Source of the DNA: UBA1361 sp041656375
Lineage (GTDB): Bacteria; Bacillota_I; Bacilli_A; RFN20; CAG-826
NCBI GenBank assembly: GCA_964410505.1
Contig: CAYPGR010000009.1
Location: forward strand, 1-41,906
Reading direction: 5' to 3'
DNA: 41,906 nucleotides
Part shown: positions 1 to 8,729 of the stretch, one piece after another
Numbering within the stretch: the first letter of the stretch is position 1
Layout of the letters: each line of letters opens with the position of its first letter
Translations under genes and position numbers: made by a program
The notes under the pieces: model-generated
Seen by the model: only the letters and a program-made list of their open reading frames with translations
Told to the model about the DNA's origin: nothing
Databases searched by the model: none

Positions 1-657
1 ACTTCGTTTTTCTAACTTTACATTCAATATGTAACTCTTTCATCAATTTAACGGTCGTCTTATATGAAATTCTTACATTATAGAAGTTTTGTAGCATCAA
101 CTTAATACGGCGATATCCATAAGTTCCATTACTAGCTGTAAATATATCAACAATCATCACTTTCACTTCGTGATACTTACTGGCTTCTTTTCGTTTTTCA
201 TAATAGTAGTACACTGATTTTGCTAATCCTGATATAACAAGCGGTTCTTTTAATAAATACTTTTGCCTTAATTCTTTCACTACTTGGTATTTTTGTTTGT
301 TTGTTTGTTCCGCTTTTTGAATTAAGGCGTTGAGTTTTTTTATGTATTCTAACTCCATTTCTAAATGTTTTACTTTTAACTCAAGATTTTCTTCAACCTC
401 TTTTGAGGGCTTATGAAACTGCCGTGTAGGATTTTTACGATAGTCTTTCGGTGTTTGAAAAAACCGCTCCTTACCATAAAGGCGATATTGGTATACCCAC
501 CTTGCCGGTAATGTATCATTTAGAGTTCCCGAGGATAAATACATATTATACTTAAGTGCGGCTTGGCTATAGGAGAGTTCATTATCAATAATGTCTAACA
601 CAACTTTTAGCTTAAACTCTCCGCTCCATTATCTAGTATTCTTTTTCTTCTTTTTCA
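1..657 (-). pseudogene. IS3-family (IS150-group) transposase, partial and interrupted
   Basis: Reading the minus strand from about 657 gives a lysine-rich start, then an in-frame TAA at 631-633, then an uninterrupted frame of 210 codons that leaves the window at base 1. After the stop the frame reads WSGEFKLKVVLDII, a helix-turn-helix region, a coiled-coil-like stretch (LELKVKHLEMELEYIKKL), and then the start of the OrfB part (SGLAKSVYYYYEKRKEASKY, GTYGYRRIKLML, TTVKLMKELHI). This is the order seen in IS3-family OrfA plus OrfB; here both parts share one frame. The catalytic DDE part lies outside the window. The TAA sits where many relatives carry a glutamine codon, so a CAA-to-TAA change is a simple explanation (inference). 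The exact start coordinate is uncertain by a few bases. The copy is probably inactive unless a downstream start is used. Confidence 0.8.
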
Positions 658-684
658 TCCGATACCTCCTGCATATATTTTATT

Positions 685-716
685 GTTACAAAGTACAACT
701 TTATGGTATCAGTTCA
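685..716 (-). repeat. Terminal inverted repeat of the IS3-family element
   Basis: Read on the minus strand from 716, the sequence begins TGAACTGATACCATAAAG and continues GTTGTACTTTGTAA. It fits the IS150-group end pattern TGnACTGnnnCC...GTTGnAC and lies just upstream of the transposase start, where the element's end is expected. The outer boundary is therefore placed at 716. The partner repeat is outside the window, so the match cannot be confirmed here. Confidence 0.65.
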
Positions 717-766
717 AAAAAAATTAAACTTTTGTATTCTTTTTGTTAACGCTAGTTAAATATATC

Positions 767-775
767 TGGTATACT
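767..775 (+). promoter_or_regulatory. Extended -10 promoter of the restriction-modification block
   Basis: TGGTATACT is an extended -10 element (TG-n-TATACT) 55 bases before the chosen methyltransferase start and 50 bases outside the IS3 end. No good -35 box sits at 17 bases, which is tolerated with an extended -10. No controller (C-protein) gene or obvious C-box repeat is visible upstream. Confidence 0.45.
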
Positions 776-829
776 ACTTTATGGACGCAGGGCAAATTAG
801 TCCTTAACGCAGGGGAAGGTATTGATTTC

Positions 830-1945
830 ATGAAAATTAAGGTAGGAACAGTATTTAGTGGAATTGGTGCTATTGAGCAAGCCTTAAAACGAATGGGAAT
901 TGACCACGATATTATGTTTGCTTGTGATAACGGAAATATCGAAATTGATATTGACGCCGATGAAGAATTAAATAAAATTAGACAATTACCAACTACTAAA
1001 GAAAAACGAGATTACGCTAATAATTTATATAAAGAAAAATCAAGAAAGAATAACTTTGTAGAAAAATCATATTTGGCTAATTATAGTATTGACGAGAATA
1101 GTTATTTTTATGATATTAAATTATTAGACGGTAAGTCCTTTGAGAATAAAATCGATTTATACGTTGGCGGAAGTCCTTGTCAATCCTTTTCCGCAATAGG
1201 AAACAAGGCGGGCTTAGATGACGCCCGAGGAACATTATTTTATGACTATGTTCGAGTACTTAGTGAAATAAAACCAAAAGTCTTTATATATGAAAATGTG
1301 TTTGGTTTATATAGGCATGATAAAGGGAGAACATGGAAGATTATTCAAGAAATATTTGACTCACTGGGATATCACTATAAATTTGAAGTCTTAGATTCAA
1401 GAGACTACGGTATACCCCAAGGCCGGAGGAGAATATTTGTTGTTGGTTTTAAGGATAAAGATAAGGCTGATCAGTTTCAATTCCCTCCGAAAATAGAATT
1501 GCGTAGTACGATGCAAGACATGTTACTAGACAACATTAGTTATGGCTCACTTTTAAGCAAAAATGGCGTCTTGAACTTGTCTTCAAATGGTGGCCAAAGT
1601 ATTGAGGAAAAATATTACTTATCCGAAAAACTTTTAAAATATTGCCTTTCTGCCGGCACAAAAAACTTTTATCATACAGATGCAAAAATTGATTTGCCAA
1701 TTGCAAGGGCGCTACTAGCCACCATGGGTAATCACCATCGTTCTAGCGTAAACAATTATGTTACAACAAACGGCAGAGTAAGATCATTGACCATAGAAGA
1801 AGCACATCGGCTGATGGGATTCCCTGATGACTACAAAATTGTTGTTTCAAAGGCACAAGCGTATAGGCAGGCCGGCAATTCTATAGTTGTTGATGTACTA
1901 ATTGCAATAATGAAAGAAATCAATAAAACAATGGGGTGGACATAA
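830..1945 (+). CDS. DNA (cytosine-5) methyltransferase 1
   Basis: A 371-residue C5 cytosine methyltransferase of the Dcm/HhaI type, transferring a methyl group from S-adenosylmethionine to cytosine in DNA. Visible motifs in order are VFSGIGAIEQAL (motif I), SPCQSFSAIG with the catalytic Cys117 (motif IV), ENVFGL (motif VI), YGIPQGRRRIFVVGF (motif VIII), RSLTIEEAHRLMGFP (motif IX) and RQAGNSIVVDVL (motif X). A charged insert of roughly 40 residues separates motif I from motif IV, making this stretch longer than in its neighbour. The start at 830 is chosen because AGGGGAAGG lies at 811-819 and motif I follows at once; the frame is open back to 743 without a better signal. Its stop overlaps the next start (TAATG), so the two enzymes are probably translationally coupled. 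The recognition site cannot be read from the sequence. Confidence 0.95.
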   Translation: MKIKVGTVFSGIGAIEQALKRMGIDHDIMFACDNGNIEIDIDADEELNKIRQLPTTKEKRDYANNLYKEKSRKNNFVEKSYLANYSIDENSYFYDIKLLDGKSFENKIDLYVGGSPCQSFSAIGNKAGLDDARGTLFYDYVRVLSEIKPKVFIYENVFGLYRHDKGRTWKIIQEIFDSLGYHYKFEVLDSRDYGIPQGRRRIFVVGFKDKDKADQFQFPPKIELRSTMQDMLLDNISYGSLLSKNGVLNLSSNGGQSIEEKYYLSEKLLKYCLSAGTKNFYHTDAKIDLPIARALLATMGNHHRSSVNNYVTTNGRVRSLTIEEAHRLMGFPDDYKIVVSKAQAYRQAGNSIVVDVLIAIMKEINKTMGWT

Positions 1946-2928
1946 TGGAAAGAATAGTACCAAAAAATAAAAAGTATCGTGTTGTTAGTCTCTTTGCGGG
2001 GATTGGCGGCCTTGACTTAGGTTTTGAATACGCTGGATTCAACGTAGTATGGGCAAATGATTTTGATAAATATGCCGTTGAAACATACAAAGCGAATGTT
2101 GGCAATAACATTGTATGTGGAGATATTGTTAATGAATTAGATAACATCCCTCCACATGACATTTTAATGGGTGGATTCCCTTGTCAACCATTTTCAACAT
2201 TAGGTTCATTAAGGGGGTTCGATGACGAAAGGGGAACATTGTTCTTTGTTATAAAAGAAATTATTAAAGCCCACTATCCAAAAGCAGTTGTTCTTGAAAA
2301 TGTTAAAAATTTAAAAAATCACGATAAAGGGAAGACATTTGAAAGAATTTGTCACGAGTTAGATTCGCTTGGATATGAAGTAAAACACGATGTTATGAAT
2401 ACTCTTGACTTTGGCATACCGCAAAGAAGGAATCGCATTTACATTGTTGCTCTAAAAAAAGACAGCTTTACTAGTTTTGATTTTGAATACCCAAAAGGGA
2501 GAGGGTGTTTAATTACTGCCAATGACCTTTTAGACAAAGATGTTGAATTAAAATATTTTATTAGCAAAAAGATGATTGGAACAATTCTTGGTGAAGGAAC
2601 AAAAGGTTATATCGTTAAACCGACGATAGATACTCCGGTTGCCAAGACCCTAACGGCTACGATGCATAAGTGCCATAGGGCTTCACAAGACAATTATCAT
2701 ACTGATGAATATAATTGGAATAAATACAAAGATGACAATTATTCAAAAATTAGAAGAATAACTCCGAATGAGGCGAGGGTGTTGCAAGGATTCCCCAGTG
2801 ATTGGAAACAAGTAGTTTCTGACACACAAGCATATAAGCAATTTGGTAACGCAGTAACAGTTGATGTCGCTTACGAAATCGCTAGGGCATTGTTTAAACA
2901 CGTAGAAAAGTATAAACTTAACTGGTAG
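1945..2928 (+). CDS. DNA (cytosine-5) methyltransferase 2
   Basis: A second, clearly different C5 cytosine methyltransferase of 327 residues. Motifs: VSLFAGIGGLDLGFEYAGF (I), GGFPCQPFSTLG with catalytic Cys80 (IV), LENVKNL (VI), DFGIPQRRNRIYIVAL (VIII), RRITPNEARVLQGFP (IX), YKQFGNAVTVDVA (X). The segment between motifs VIII and IX, which reads the target, differs from that of enzyme 1, so the two should recognise different sequences or different strands of one asymmetric site. The ATG at 1945 overlaps the stop of the upstream gene by one base, with GGGGTGG at 1933-1939 as ribosome binding site. The nuclease gene begins 12 bases downstream with TAGGAG as its binding site, so all four enzyme genes form one unit. 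Confidence 0.95.
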   Translation: MERIVPKNKKYRVVSLFAGIGGLDLGFEYAGFNVVWANDFDKYAVETYKANVGNNIVCGDIVNELDNIPPHDILMGGFPCQPFSTLGSLRGFDDERGTLFFVIKEIIKAHYPKAVVLENVKNLKNHDKGKTFERICHELDSLGYEVKHDVMNTLDFGIPQRRNRIYIVALKKDSFTSFDFEYPKGRGCLITANDLLDKDVELKYFISKKMIGTILGEGTKGYIVKPTIDTPVAKTLTATMHKCHRASQDNYHTDEYNWNKYKDDNYSKIRRITPNEARVLQGFPSDWKQVVSDTQAYKQFGNAVTVDVAYEIARALFKHVEKYKLNW

Positions 2929-2940
2929 GAGAAAAACGTC

Positions 2941-4179
2941 ATGGCAAAAGCAAAAGATTTTGTTGTTGTTAAGGACTATGAAACGATATTAAAAATTATC
3001 GAGGATAAATCTGACTCTTTAACCAACTATATTAAGGAATCACCAAATTCAAAATTTGTTCTTTATTATAAATATCTAACACACTCTGATTTGCCAACAT
3101 TAGGAAAAGCCACAAAAGTTAACAGTTTAGAAGATAATTTATTATATTATTTGAACATTCAAGAAATGAGAGATGTTGAAACCCGAGAATCTCGGCCTTT
3201 TGAAACCGCACACCAATCAAATATTGGAATGCAAAAGGATTTTTGGGATGATTTAGGAATGAAAAATCCAAGAGAGACTGTTGGAGGAGACATTTCAGAA
3301 AAAATTGTTAATAACTATGCGAAAGTTTTACTTGTAAACGATTCTTTAAAGTACTTTAAAAATAACTATACAAAAAAAGTCTTTTCTAAACTTGGAAAAT
3401 CAATCAAATCAAGATCCCGTATTGAATGGACCGAAGAAAAATTAAATATGATACTGAAAGACGGCGATTTTACTCCAATCGAATTAACACAAGCAGTTCA
3501 TGGGCTTGGTGTTGCAACAGACATTGAATTCGCAAAATTACGGAAAAATATGTTTAAAAACGATCAACTGTTCTTATTAATTGAACAACAAAAACTACAA
3601 AAAACTTTATTTATTATGCCAGTTAAGAATCCAAGATTTTTCACAATTATTGGTGAAACTAATGAGGCGTGGGAACAATATCAAATTAAGCAAAATCAAA
3701 TTATAGATAGAATGGCCACCCAAGTTATTGATGTTCAACAAGAAATTGCTTCTAGGCAATATCAAGATAAATGGCGTAATCTACTTGCTGAAGAAATGAT
3801 GAACTTTACAACCAAGGACAGAGAAGTATTCTGTCCATTCACTTATATTTCATCGAACTTTGATAATATTGGCACACTATATAGGGCATCGCATATTAAA
3901 GGTTATTCCGACTGCCAAGAATCTGAAAAATATGACTTAAATAATGGTTTACTACTTGTCGCCAATGCCGATGCTTTATTTGATAAACATTTAATAAGTG
4001 TTGATGAAAATAAGAGTCTCATGTTTTCATTTTTGATTATGGGTGACGCCCTTTTAAAACAAAAATTATTGTTGAACCAAGAAATATTCAAGGATGTGTT
4101 AAATGAAGAAAGAATGCGCTATTTGGCTATTCATAGAGCTATCTTTCTGCGTAAAGAGCAAGAACGTAAACGGAATTAG
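2941..4179 (+). CDS. HNH restriction endonuclease subunit A (candidate)
   Basis: A 412-residue protein ending in an HNH_2-type nuclease domain: FCPFTYI near residue 297, ASHIKGYSDC with His318, NNGLLLVANADALFD with Asn334/335, and KHLISVD with His350. All expected catalytic and metal-binding positions are present. The N-terminal two thirds has no family I recognise, but it is related to the next gene: both carry YLTHSD (about residue 46), QSNIGM followed by F and LG (about 93-107) and AHGLG or VHGLG further on. The gene follows two cytosine methyltransferases with almost no gap, which makes it the cognate restriction enzyme by context. No membrane or signal segment is seen. Specificity and whether A and B form a heterodimer are inference. 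The base composition is AT-rich compared with the genes after 12 kb. Confidence 0.8.
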   Translation: MAKAKDFVVVKDYETILKIIEDKSDSLTNYIKESPNSKFVLYYKYLTHSDLPTLGKATKVNSLEDNLLYYLNIQEMRDVETRESRPFETAHQSNIGMQKDFWDDLGMKNPRETVGGDISEKIVNNYAKVLLVNDSLKYFKNNYTKKVFSKLGKSIKSRSRIEWTEEKLNMILKDGDFTPIELTQAVHGLGVATDIEFAKLRKNMFKNDQLFLLIEQQKLQKTLFIMPVKNPRFFTIIGETNEAWEQYQIKQNQIIDRMATQVIDVQQEIASRQYQDKWRNLLAEEMMNFTTKDREVFCPFTYISSNFDNIGTLYRASHIKGYSDCQESEKYDLNNGLLLVANADALFDKHLISVDENKSLMFSFLIMGDALLKQKLLLNQEIFKDVLNEERMRYLAIHRAIFLRKEQERKRN

Positions 4180-4188
4180 CAAACATAT

Positions 4189-5577
4189 ATGAATGCCAAA
4201 AGTAATTATGTAGTTATTGACAAGTATACTGATATTTTAATGTACTTAGATTACAATTCACAGACACTATTTAATCTAGTTAGAGAAAACAAATCAGAAA
4301 ACAGATTTCACTTGTTAAGAAAGTATTTAACACATTCTGATATCGCTAATAAAGGGAAACCCACAAAGACACAAAAAGCCGCATTAAGTGAAGTGGAGTA
4401 TAGAAAGAATTTTATTTTATATTACGATTCTCTTGCAGAGTTATTACAACTCGAGAAATTACCTACTGCCGCGCAATCAAATATTGGAATGCCAGAAATA
4501 TTTTATGAACTTTTAGGTATTAGAACCTACCAACAAAATAATAGACGACAATACGTTATCAATAATAAATGGGGTAAATATATCCCTAAGGACGCCCTTG
4601 TTGATTTCAATTATTCGGACTTTGCAAAAATACAAGTTTTCAACGAGAAAAATAGTTTTACTAATCGCACTATTGATATTTTGAGTAATTTCCCATTTGA
4701 GCACTTTGAGGAAGAAAAATTACCGAATTTTTATAAAATAGATCAATTGACTATAGCAGCCCATGGGTTAGGTACAGACGACGATAAATTGTTAAAGTAT
4801 TTTCGTTCACTCGCGTTTAAGGGTGATGTTATAAACATTTTATTAGATAAAAATAAAAATAATTTATATATATTCTTTGAAAGAAACGAGAAATATTTTG
4901 AACTAAAATCAAAAATTGAAAAACTCGATATATCTCCTCCAATTTGGAAAGAGTACACGGAAGAAGATAAAAAGGCTATTACTTTATTACTATTTTCTTT
5001 AGATAAAACAGAAGGAGAGGTTAATAGCGAAATTATAAATGTTATCGATGAATCTCACACTGATGACGCGGAAATAAATACGATTTTGGTAAATTATTTT
5101 TCCGAGTACAACAAGACAATTGATAAAATATTATCATCTGGAGAAAAGCCGAAATATCGCTGGTATCAGAGGAAGTGGAGAGAAGTTTTAATTAAACTAG
5201 ATGAAGTTGCTTTTCATTCAAAGGGATATGCCTTTTGCGCAATTTCGGGTCTCAAAGGAAAGTATGAAAAACTTGGCAGATTCTTTATTGCTTCACATAT
5301 AAAACCATATAGTGATTGTATTGCTGACTCCGATTACCACGCGGCATTTGATCCGCATAATGGGTTAATTCTTTCAGCAAATGTTGACGCACTGTTCGAC
5401 CAACATTTAATAACTATAGATGTTGATAAAGACGGAGAGATACTAAAAAAGCCGGTGGTTGGCAGTATTAGTAGAATTGGGAATATTATCTATAAAGATA
5501 AACTTAATGTTCAATACTTAACTAATGAAAGAAAAGAATATCTTAGATTACATAAAATGAAGTTCGAATCTAAATAG
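4189..5577 (+). CDS. HNH restriction endonuclease subunit B (candidate)
   Basis: A 462-residue paralogue of the upstream nuclease. The shared N-terminal blocks are RKYLTHSDIANKGK (about 43-57) and AQSNIGMPEIFYELLG (about 98-113), with AAHGLG in the middle. The C-terminal HNH_2 domain reads FCAISG, ASHIKPYSDC with His370, HNGLILSANVDALFD with Asn391, and QHLITID with His406, so it too looks catalytically complete. An extra stretch of about 60 residues precedes the nuclease domain relative to subunit A. The ATG at 4189 has a poor ribosome binding site and starts nine bases after the previous stop, suggesting coupled translation and matched amounts of A and B. Alternatives are two independent homodimeric enzymes, or a nicking pair. 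No Vsr-type repair gene or controller gene is nearby. Confidence 0.8.
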   Translation: MNAKSNYVVIDKYTDILMYLDYNSQTLFNLVRENKSENRFHLLRKYLTHSDIANKGKPTKTQKAALSEVEYRKNFILYYDSLAELLQLEKLPTAAQSNIGMPEIFYELLGIRTYQQNNRRQYVINNKWGKYIPKDALVDFNYSDFAKIQVFNEKNSFTNRTIDILSNFPFEHFEEEKLPNFYKIDQLTIAAHGLGTDDDKLLKYFRSLAFKGDVINILLDKNKNNLYIFFERNEKYFELKSKIEKLDISPPIWKEYTEEDKKAITLLLFSLDKTEGEVNSEIINVIDESHTDDAEINTILVNYFSEYNKTIDKILSSGEKPKYRWYQRKWREVLIKLDEVAFHSKGYAFCAISGLKGKYEKLGRFFIASHIKPYSDCIADSDYHAAFDPHNGLILSANVDALFDQHLITIDVDKDGEILKKPVVGSISRIGNIIYKDKLNVQYLTNERKEYLRLHKMKFESK

Positions 5578-5706
5578 TGTTGGTTTTTTGTGTTGTATTA
5601 AATATTTTTAGGACTAGGTACATTATTATAAAAAATGGTTAGCAAAACTTATTGCTGCAGCCAGTGAAACACATCAATTGTAAAAATTTACAGTAAGGGG
5701 AATAAC

Positions 5707-6378
5707 ATGGGTAATTTTGATTGGGATTATTTTCACACACATTGTAATTTGAACGAAATAGCAAGCGAAATAATGGAAAAACATTCAAGATTTTACACAC
5801 ATAGGTTTTCTAATATTATTTTTATGATAGAGAAAGAGTTCTATTATGAAGATCTATTAAATATGATGATTTTATGGGAACAAATTGTTGCAACTAAAAC
5901 AAGTATGGTTAATTATAAATTTGAAAAGTTAATAAATATTTCTTATAAAGGTGAAAAAAACACAATGGCTCATTTGTTTAGACAACTACGCAATGTCATG
6001 GCACATAAATTTTTGTTTAAATATTATCTTGTTTTTGACGGTTATAGTACGGAATTCCCGTTAGATGAAGAGAGCAATTATCGACATATAATCTTTAAAT
6101 TATTACTTCCTTTAATTGGTTTGATTAGCAATAAAATCGAAGATACTGTTTCTTTTTCAATCGGAGAATATTGTATTACCGATTTGGCAAAACAATATGG
6201 AATTAATAAGCAAGACCTTGATTCTATGTTAAACGAAGGAATTGTAAAGAACATGAAAACAGAAGAGAAGTTAATAATTTTAAAGAGAAACGAACTTAAG
6301 ATAATGGAGAGATTAAATAAAGAATCTCCTGTATTTATGTGGGAAAGTATATTGAGACCATTTTTTGAACCCAAATAA
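5707..6378 (+). CDS. HEPN-like protein next to the restriction-modification genes
   Basis: A 223-residue protein that I cannot assign to a named family. It is mostly helical in appearance and contains LRNVMAHKF, where Arg95-Asn96-x3-His100 matches the R(N/D)xxxH signature of HEPN domains, many of which are RNases in defence or toxin systems. The motif is followed by a hydrophobic helix near 139-150 and a C-terminal charged region (LAKQYGINKQDLDSMLNEG resembles a helix-turn-helix). AGGGGA lies seven bases before the ATG at 5707. It is separated from the nucleases by 129 bases and could have its own promoter, though I see no convincing one. Position inside the IS-bounded island suggests a defence accessory role, for example abortive infection when restriction fails; this is inference. 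A chance RNxxxH match is possible. Confidence 0.55.
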   Translation: MGNFDWDYFHTHCNLNEIASEIMEKHSRFYTHRFSNIIFMIEKEFYYEDLLNMMILWEQIVATKTSMVNYKFEKLINISYKGEKNTMAHLFRQLRNVMAHKFLFKYYLVFDGYSTEFPLDEESNYRHIIFKLLLPLIGLISNKIEDTVSFSIGEYCITDLAKQYGINKQDLDSMLNEGIVKNMKTEEKLIILKRNELKIMERLNKESPVFMWESILRPFFEPK

Positions 6379-6387
6379 GAACCTTTA

Positions 6388-6440
6388 TGCTAATGTCAAT
6401 CGAAATGTAGGCCACCCCGCCAATTGAGAACTAGGCCACT
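6388..6440 (+). repeat. Left terminal repeats of the IS21 element
   Basis: Contains GCTAATG, GTAGGCCAC (6405-6414 region), GCCAATTGAGAACTAGGCCACT. Each block recurs in inverted orientation at 8674-8729, giving the repeated AGGCCAC boxes that IS21 transposases bind. Confidence 0.85.
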
Positions 6441-6446
6441 GCCTTA

Positions 6447-6468
6447 GACCCCTAGGGGTCGATTTTTT
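6447..6468 (+). terminator. Palindrome followed by a T run
   Basis: GACCCCTAGGGGTC is a perfect 14-base palindrome followed by GATTTTTT on the plus strand, so it could end transcripts coming from the restriction-modification and HEPN-like genes. It lies inside the istB reading frame just within the IS left end. The very short loop makes its strength uncertain. Confidence 0.45.
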
Positions 6469-7212
6469 ATATTTCGAGCTCAACCAGGCTTGAGTTTGTT
6501 TCATCAGATATGAATCGCCAATTATTTGGTTGACGCTCGCTTTGTTGGTAAGACGGTCGACCATCGCTGCAGTGAGGATTGTGTCACCAAATAATTCCGG
6601 CCATTTATCAAATGTTATGTTTGTTGTCATGATAATAGATTTTCTTTCAGCTCGATTGGAGAGAAGGTTGAAAAGTAGTTCACTGCCGTCCCGGTCAAAA
6701 GAGACATAACCAAGTTCATCTAAGATAACAAGATCATAACTCATAAATTTTTTCTTATAAGCAATAACCTCTCTTTCTTTGAGAGCTTCCTTTAGTTCAA
6801 GAATAAGGTTTGGAACAGTGATAAATAATACCTTCATATTCGCGATACAAGCGAGGTGGCCAAGCGCCAAGGCGGTATGCGTTTTACCGAGGCCGGATTA
6901 CCAATAAGAATAAGGTTACTTCCTTCCCGGATGAACGCTAATGATTGGAGTTCACGGATGCTATTTGCTACCGGTAAGCTAAACGCAATATAGTCCATTT
7001 CGGCAAACGTTCGAATATAGGGAAACTTTGCTTCTTTGACTTTTTTGTTCACACTATTTTCTCCACGTTTCGCTACTTCACGTGTCAGTAAAAGTTCAAT
7101 AAATGCTTCGTAACTTAGCTGTCTACTTAATGCTTCTTCAATAAGTTCTTGATGGTTAATTCTAATATTTGGTAAACGTAATATCTATATGCCATTTTTT
7201 CGATGCTTGTTT

Positions 7213-8639
7213 TCATGAATTTGCTCCTATTAAATTAAATGCTTTATTAATATTTCCTAGTTGATGATTTGCAACATTTTTAATCGTTATTTCCCGCTCT
7301 TTTTCACTATCGCTTTCACGATAAAGATAGTCGATAAAACCGCGTGGATTATCCTGATATTTTTCTTCATATAAATCAATGATTTCTGCCTCGGCACTCC
7401 GAAGTGCAAGGGATCGACTAACCGCACCCGGCTTTTTCATTAATGTCTTTAATAATGTTTAATATTCGCCCGGTAGCCATCTTTACCTTTTAGGCGATAA
7501 TGTCGCGCTATTTCGTGATTTCCCCGGTAAAACATGATTAAATCGCTAATTATCGAGTATCTTACCTCTTTAAATACGTATTCTTCGGGAATTGAGTAAT
7601 AATTTGTTGCAACCATCACAAAACAATATGAATTAGCTTTGCCTATCCCAAATTCACCTAGATTATAATCATGAACTGGTAACAGTTTTAAATGTTTCGT
7701 TTCCTCATTAAATTCCGCAATCATTGCTTTGATTGCAACTTCCATTTCCCGATCAACATAGGCTAATAATTCGGCTTCGTTTACAAAATTATAATTGAAC
7801 GAGAAAAGCTCTTTTCGGATTAGTTTTCCGCTGTTTTCGACGTGCCCTTTTTCGTTCCCTTTTCGTGCATTTGTCGTATTAATATTAAACCCGTAATAAG
7901 CAGCAAATTTAATGATTTCTTCGGTATACTTTTTACGCCTTTTATTCCCGTAAGTGGCCACGACTGGTTTCATATTATCAAACGTTATTTCCGCAAAGAC
8001 TCCGCCACAATATCGAAAGAATTCGACAAGTGAATTGAGCACTGATTTTTGACTTTGATCATGGTTGAGTTTAATAAAAACAAAGTTTGATTTTGGACAT
8101 GAAATTGTCGCCTGATGATACACACGCACCTGCCCGTTTATTACTACCTTTATTTGGTGAAAATCAAAGTCCGCACGCTCGCCATATTCATAAGTTTGTT
8201 TAATAAAAACTTCCTGTTGACTATGCCGGTATTCACTCCATTTTGCACGAACAGTTGATTCGCCAATAAGAAAACCTTCGCGCCGCAGTTGCCGATGAAT
8301 TATCGCACCGTTTATTTCCTGTTTATTTGGTCCCAATACTTTGTTTCGTTCTTCATTAAGCGCAATGATTTCATAAAACCGCTCTTCAATCGCACCAGTA
8401 AATTTTAAGGATTTACGACGCGAAACATCCATCTTATTTCGCGTTAACATACTTTGTTGCAACTGTGCAACCGCAACCAGATCCTCGGTATCCGCTAATT
8501 CTATTTTTTCTTTCTTGTATTGCTTTACATAGTTATCAACCGTTTGTCGCGCTAAAGAAAGTTCTCGGGCAATACTTCGATTTGAAAAACCCGCTTCATG
8601 CAACCGTATTATTGTTGCTTTATCCATTCCACTAACCAT
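7213..8639 (-). pseudogene. istA: istA, IS21-family transposase, frameshifted near its C-terminus
   Basis: The first 396 codons are open: an N-terminal helix-turn-helix (ATIIRLHEAGFSNRSIAREL), a second DNA-binding region (IIHRQLRREGFLIGESTVRA), and an RNase-H-like catalytic core with ADFDF, ITFDNMKPVV and GNEKGHVEN supplying the D, D and E positions. Near 7450-7456 a run of T is one base short: the frame stops after IKHY, and the next frame continues as LKTLMKKPGAVSRSLALRS down to 7213. Repairing that base would give a protein of about 475 residues, normal for IstA. GGGAGG lies nine bases before the ATG at 8639. As it stands the gene is truncated. Confidence 0.88.
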
Positions 8640-8673
8640 CCTTCCGATACCTCCCTATAGAGAGTATCAATTT

Positions 8674-8729
8674 AGTGGCCTAGTTTTCAATTGGCGTTAA
8701 TTGAAAAGTGGCCTACTTTTAGATTAGCG
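8674..8729 (-). repeat. Right terminal repeats of the IS21 element
   Basis: On the minus strand this reads CGCTAATC, AAAGTAGGCCAC, then GCCAATTGAAAACTAGGCCA. It matches the left end block by block, with a ten-base difference in spacing between the two AGGCCAC boxes. Confidence 0.85.

Larger units (their letters stand above)
6385..7216 (-). pseudogene. istB: istB, IS21-family transposition helper ATPase, frameshifted twice
   Basis: The start ATG at 7214-7216 overlaps the istA stop as ATGA and has AGGAGC before it, the usual IS21 arrangement. The N-terminus MKTSIEKMAY breaks near 7182-7192, where one missing base moves LRLPNIRINHQELIEEAL into another frame. A second single-base loss near 6891-6896 falls inside the Walker A loop: IGNP is in one frame, GLGKTHTALALGHLA in the next. 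Downstream, VILDELGYV (Walker B) and IIMTTNITFDKWPELFGD are intact in the last frame, which then runs through the terminal repeat to a stop at 6385-6387. IstB is the AAA+ ATPase that assists IstA. With the P-loop split it cannot be functional as read. Confidence 0.88.
6388..8729 (-). mobile_element. Decayed IS21-family insertion sequence
   Basis: The element carries istA and istB in the usual overlapping order, flanked by multiple terminal repeats. The left tip begins TGCTAATG at 6388, ten bases after the HEPN-like gene's stop. The right tip, read inward on the minus strand, begins CGCTAATC at 8729, 67 bases before the protease start. Three single-base deletions in istA and istB argue that this copy cannot move by itself. 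No clear target-site duplication could be found at the tips. Confidence 0.88.

Noticed and set aside
743..829. 29-codon N-terminal extension of methyltransferase 1
   Set aside because: It overlaps the promoter at 767-775 and lacks a ribosome binding site; the ATG at 830 has AGGGGAAGG and starts directly at motif I.
6385..8639. Programmed ribosomal frameshifting in the IS21 genes
   Set aside because: IS21 elements make IstA and IstB from separate genes without frameshifting, the breaks fall inside conserved motifs, and there are three of them.
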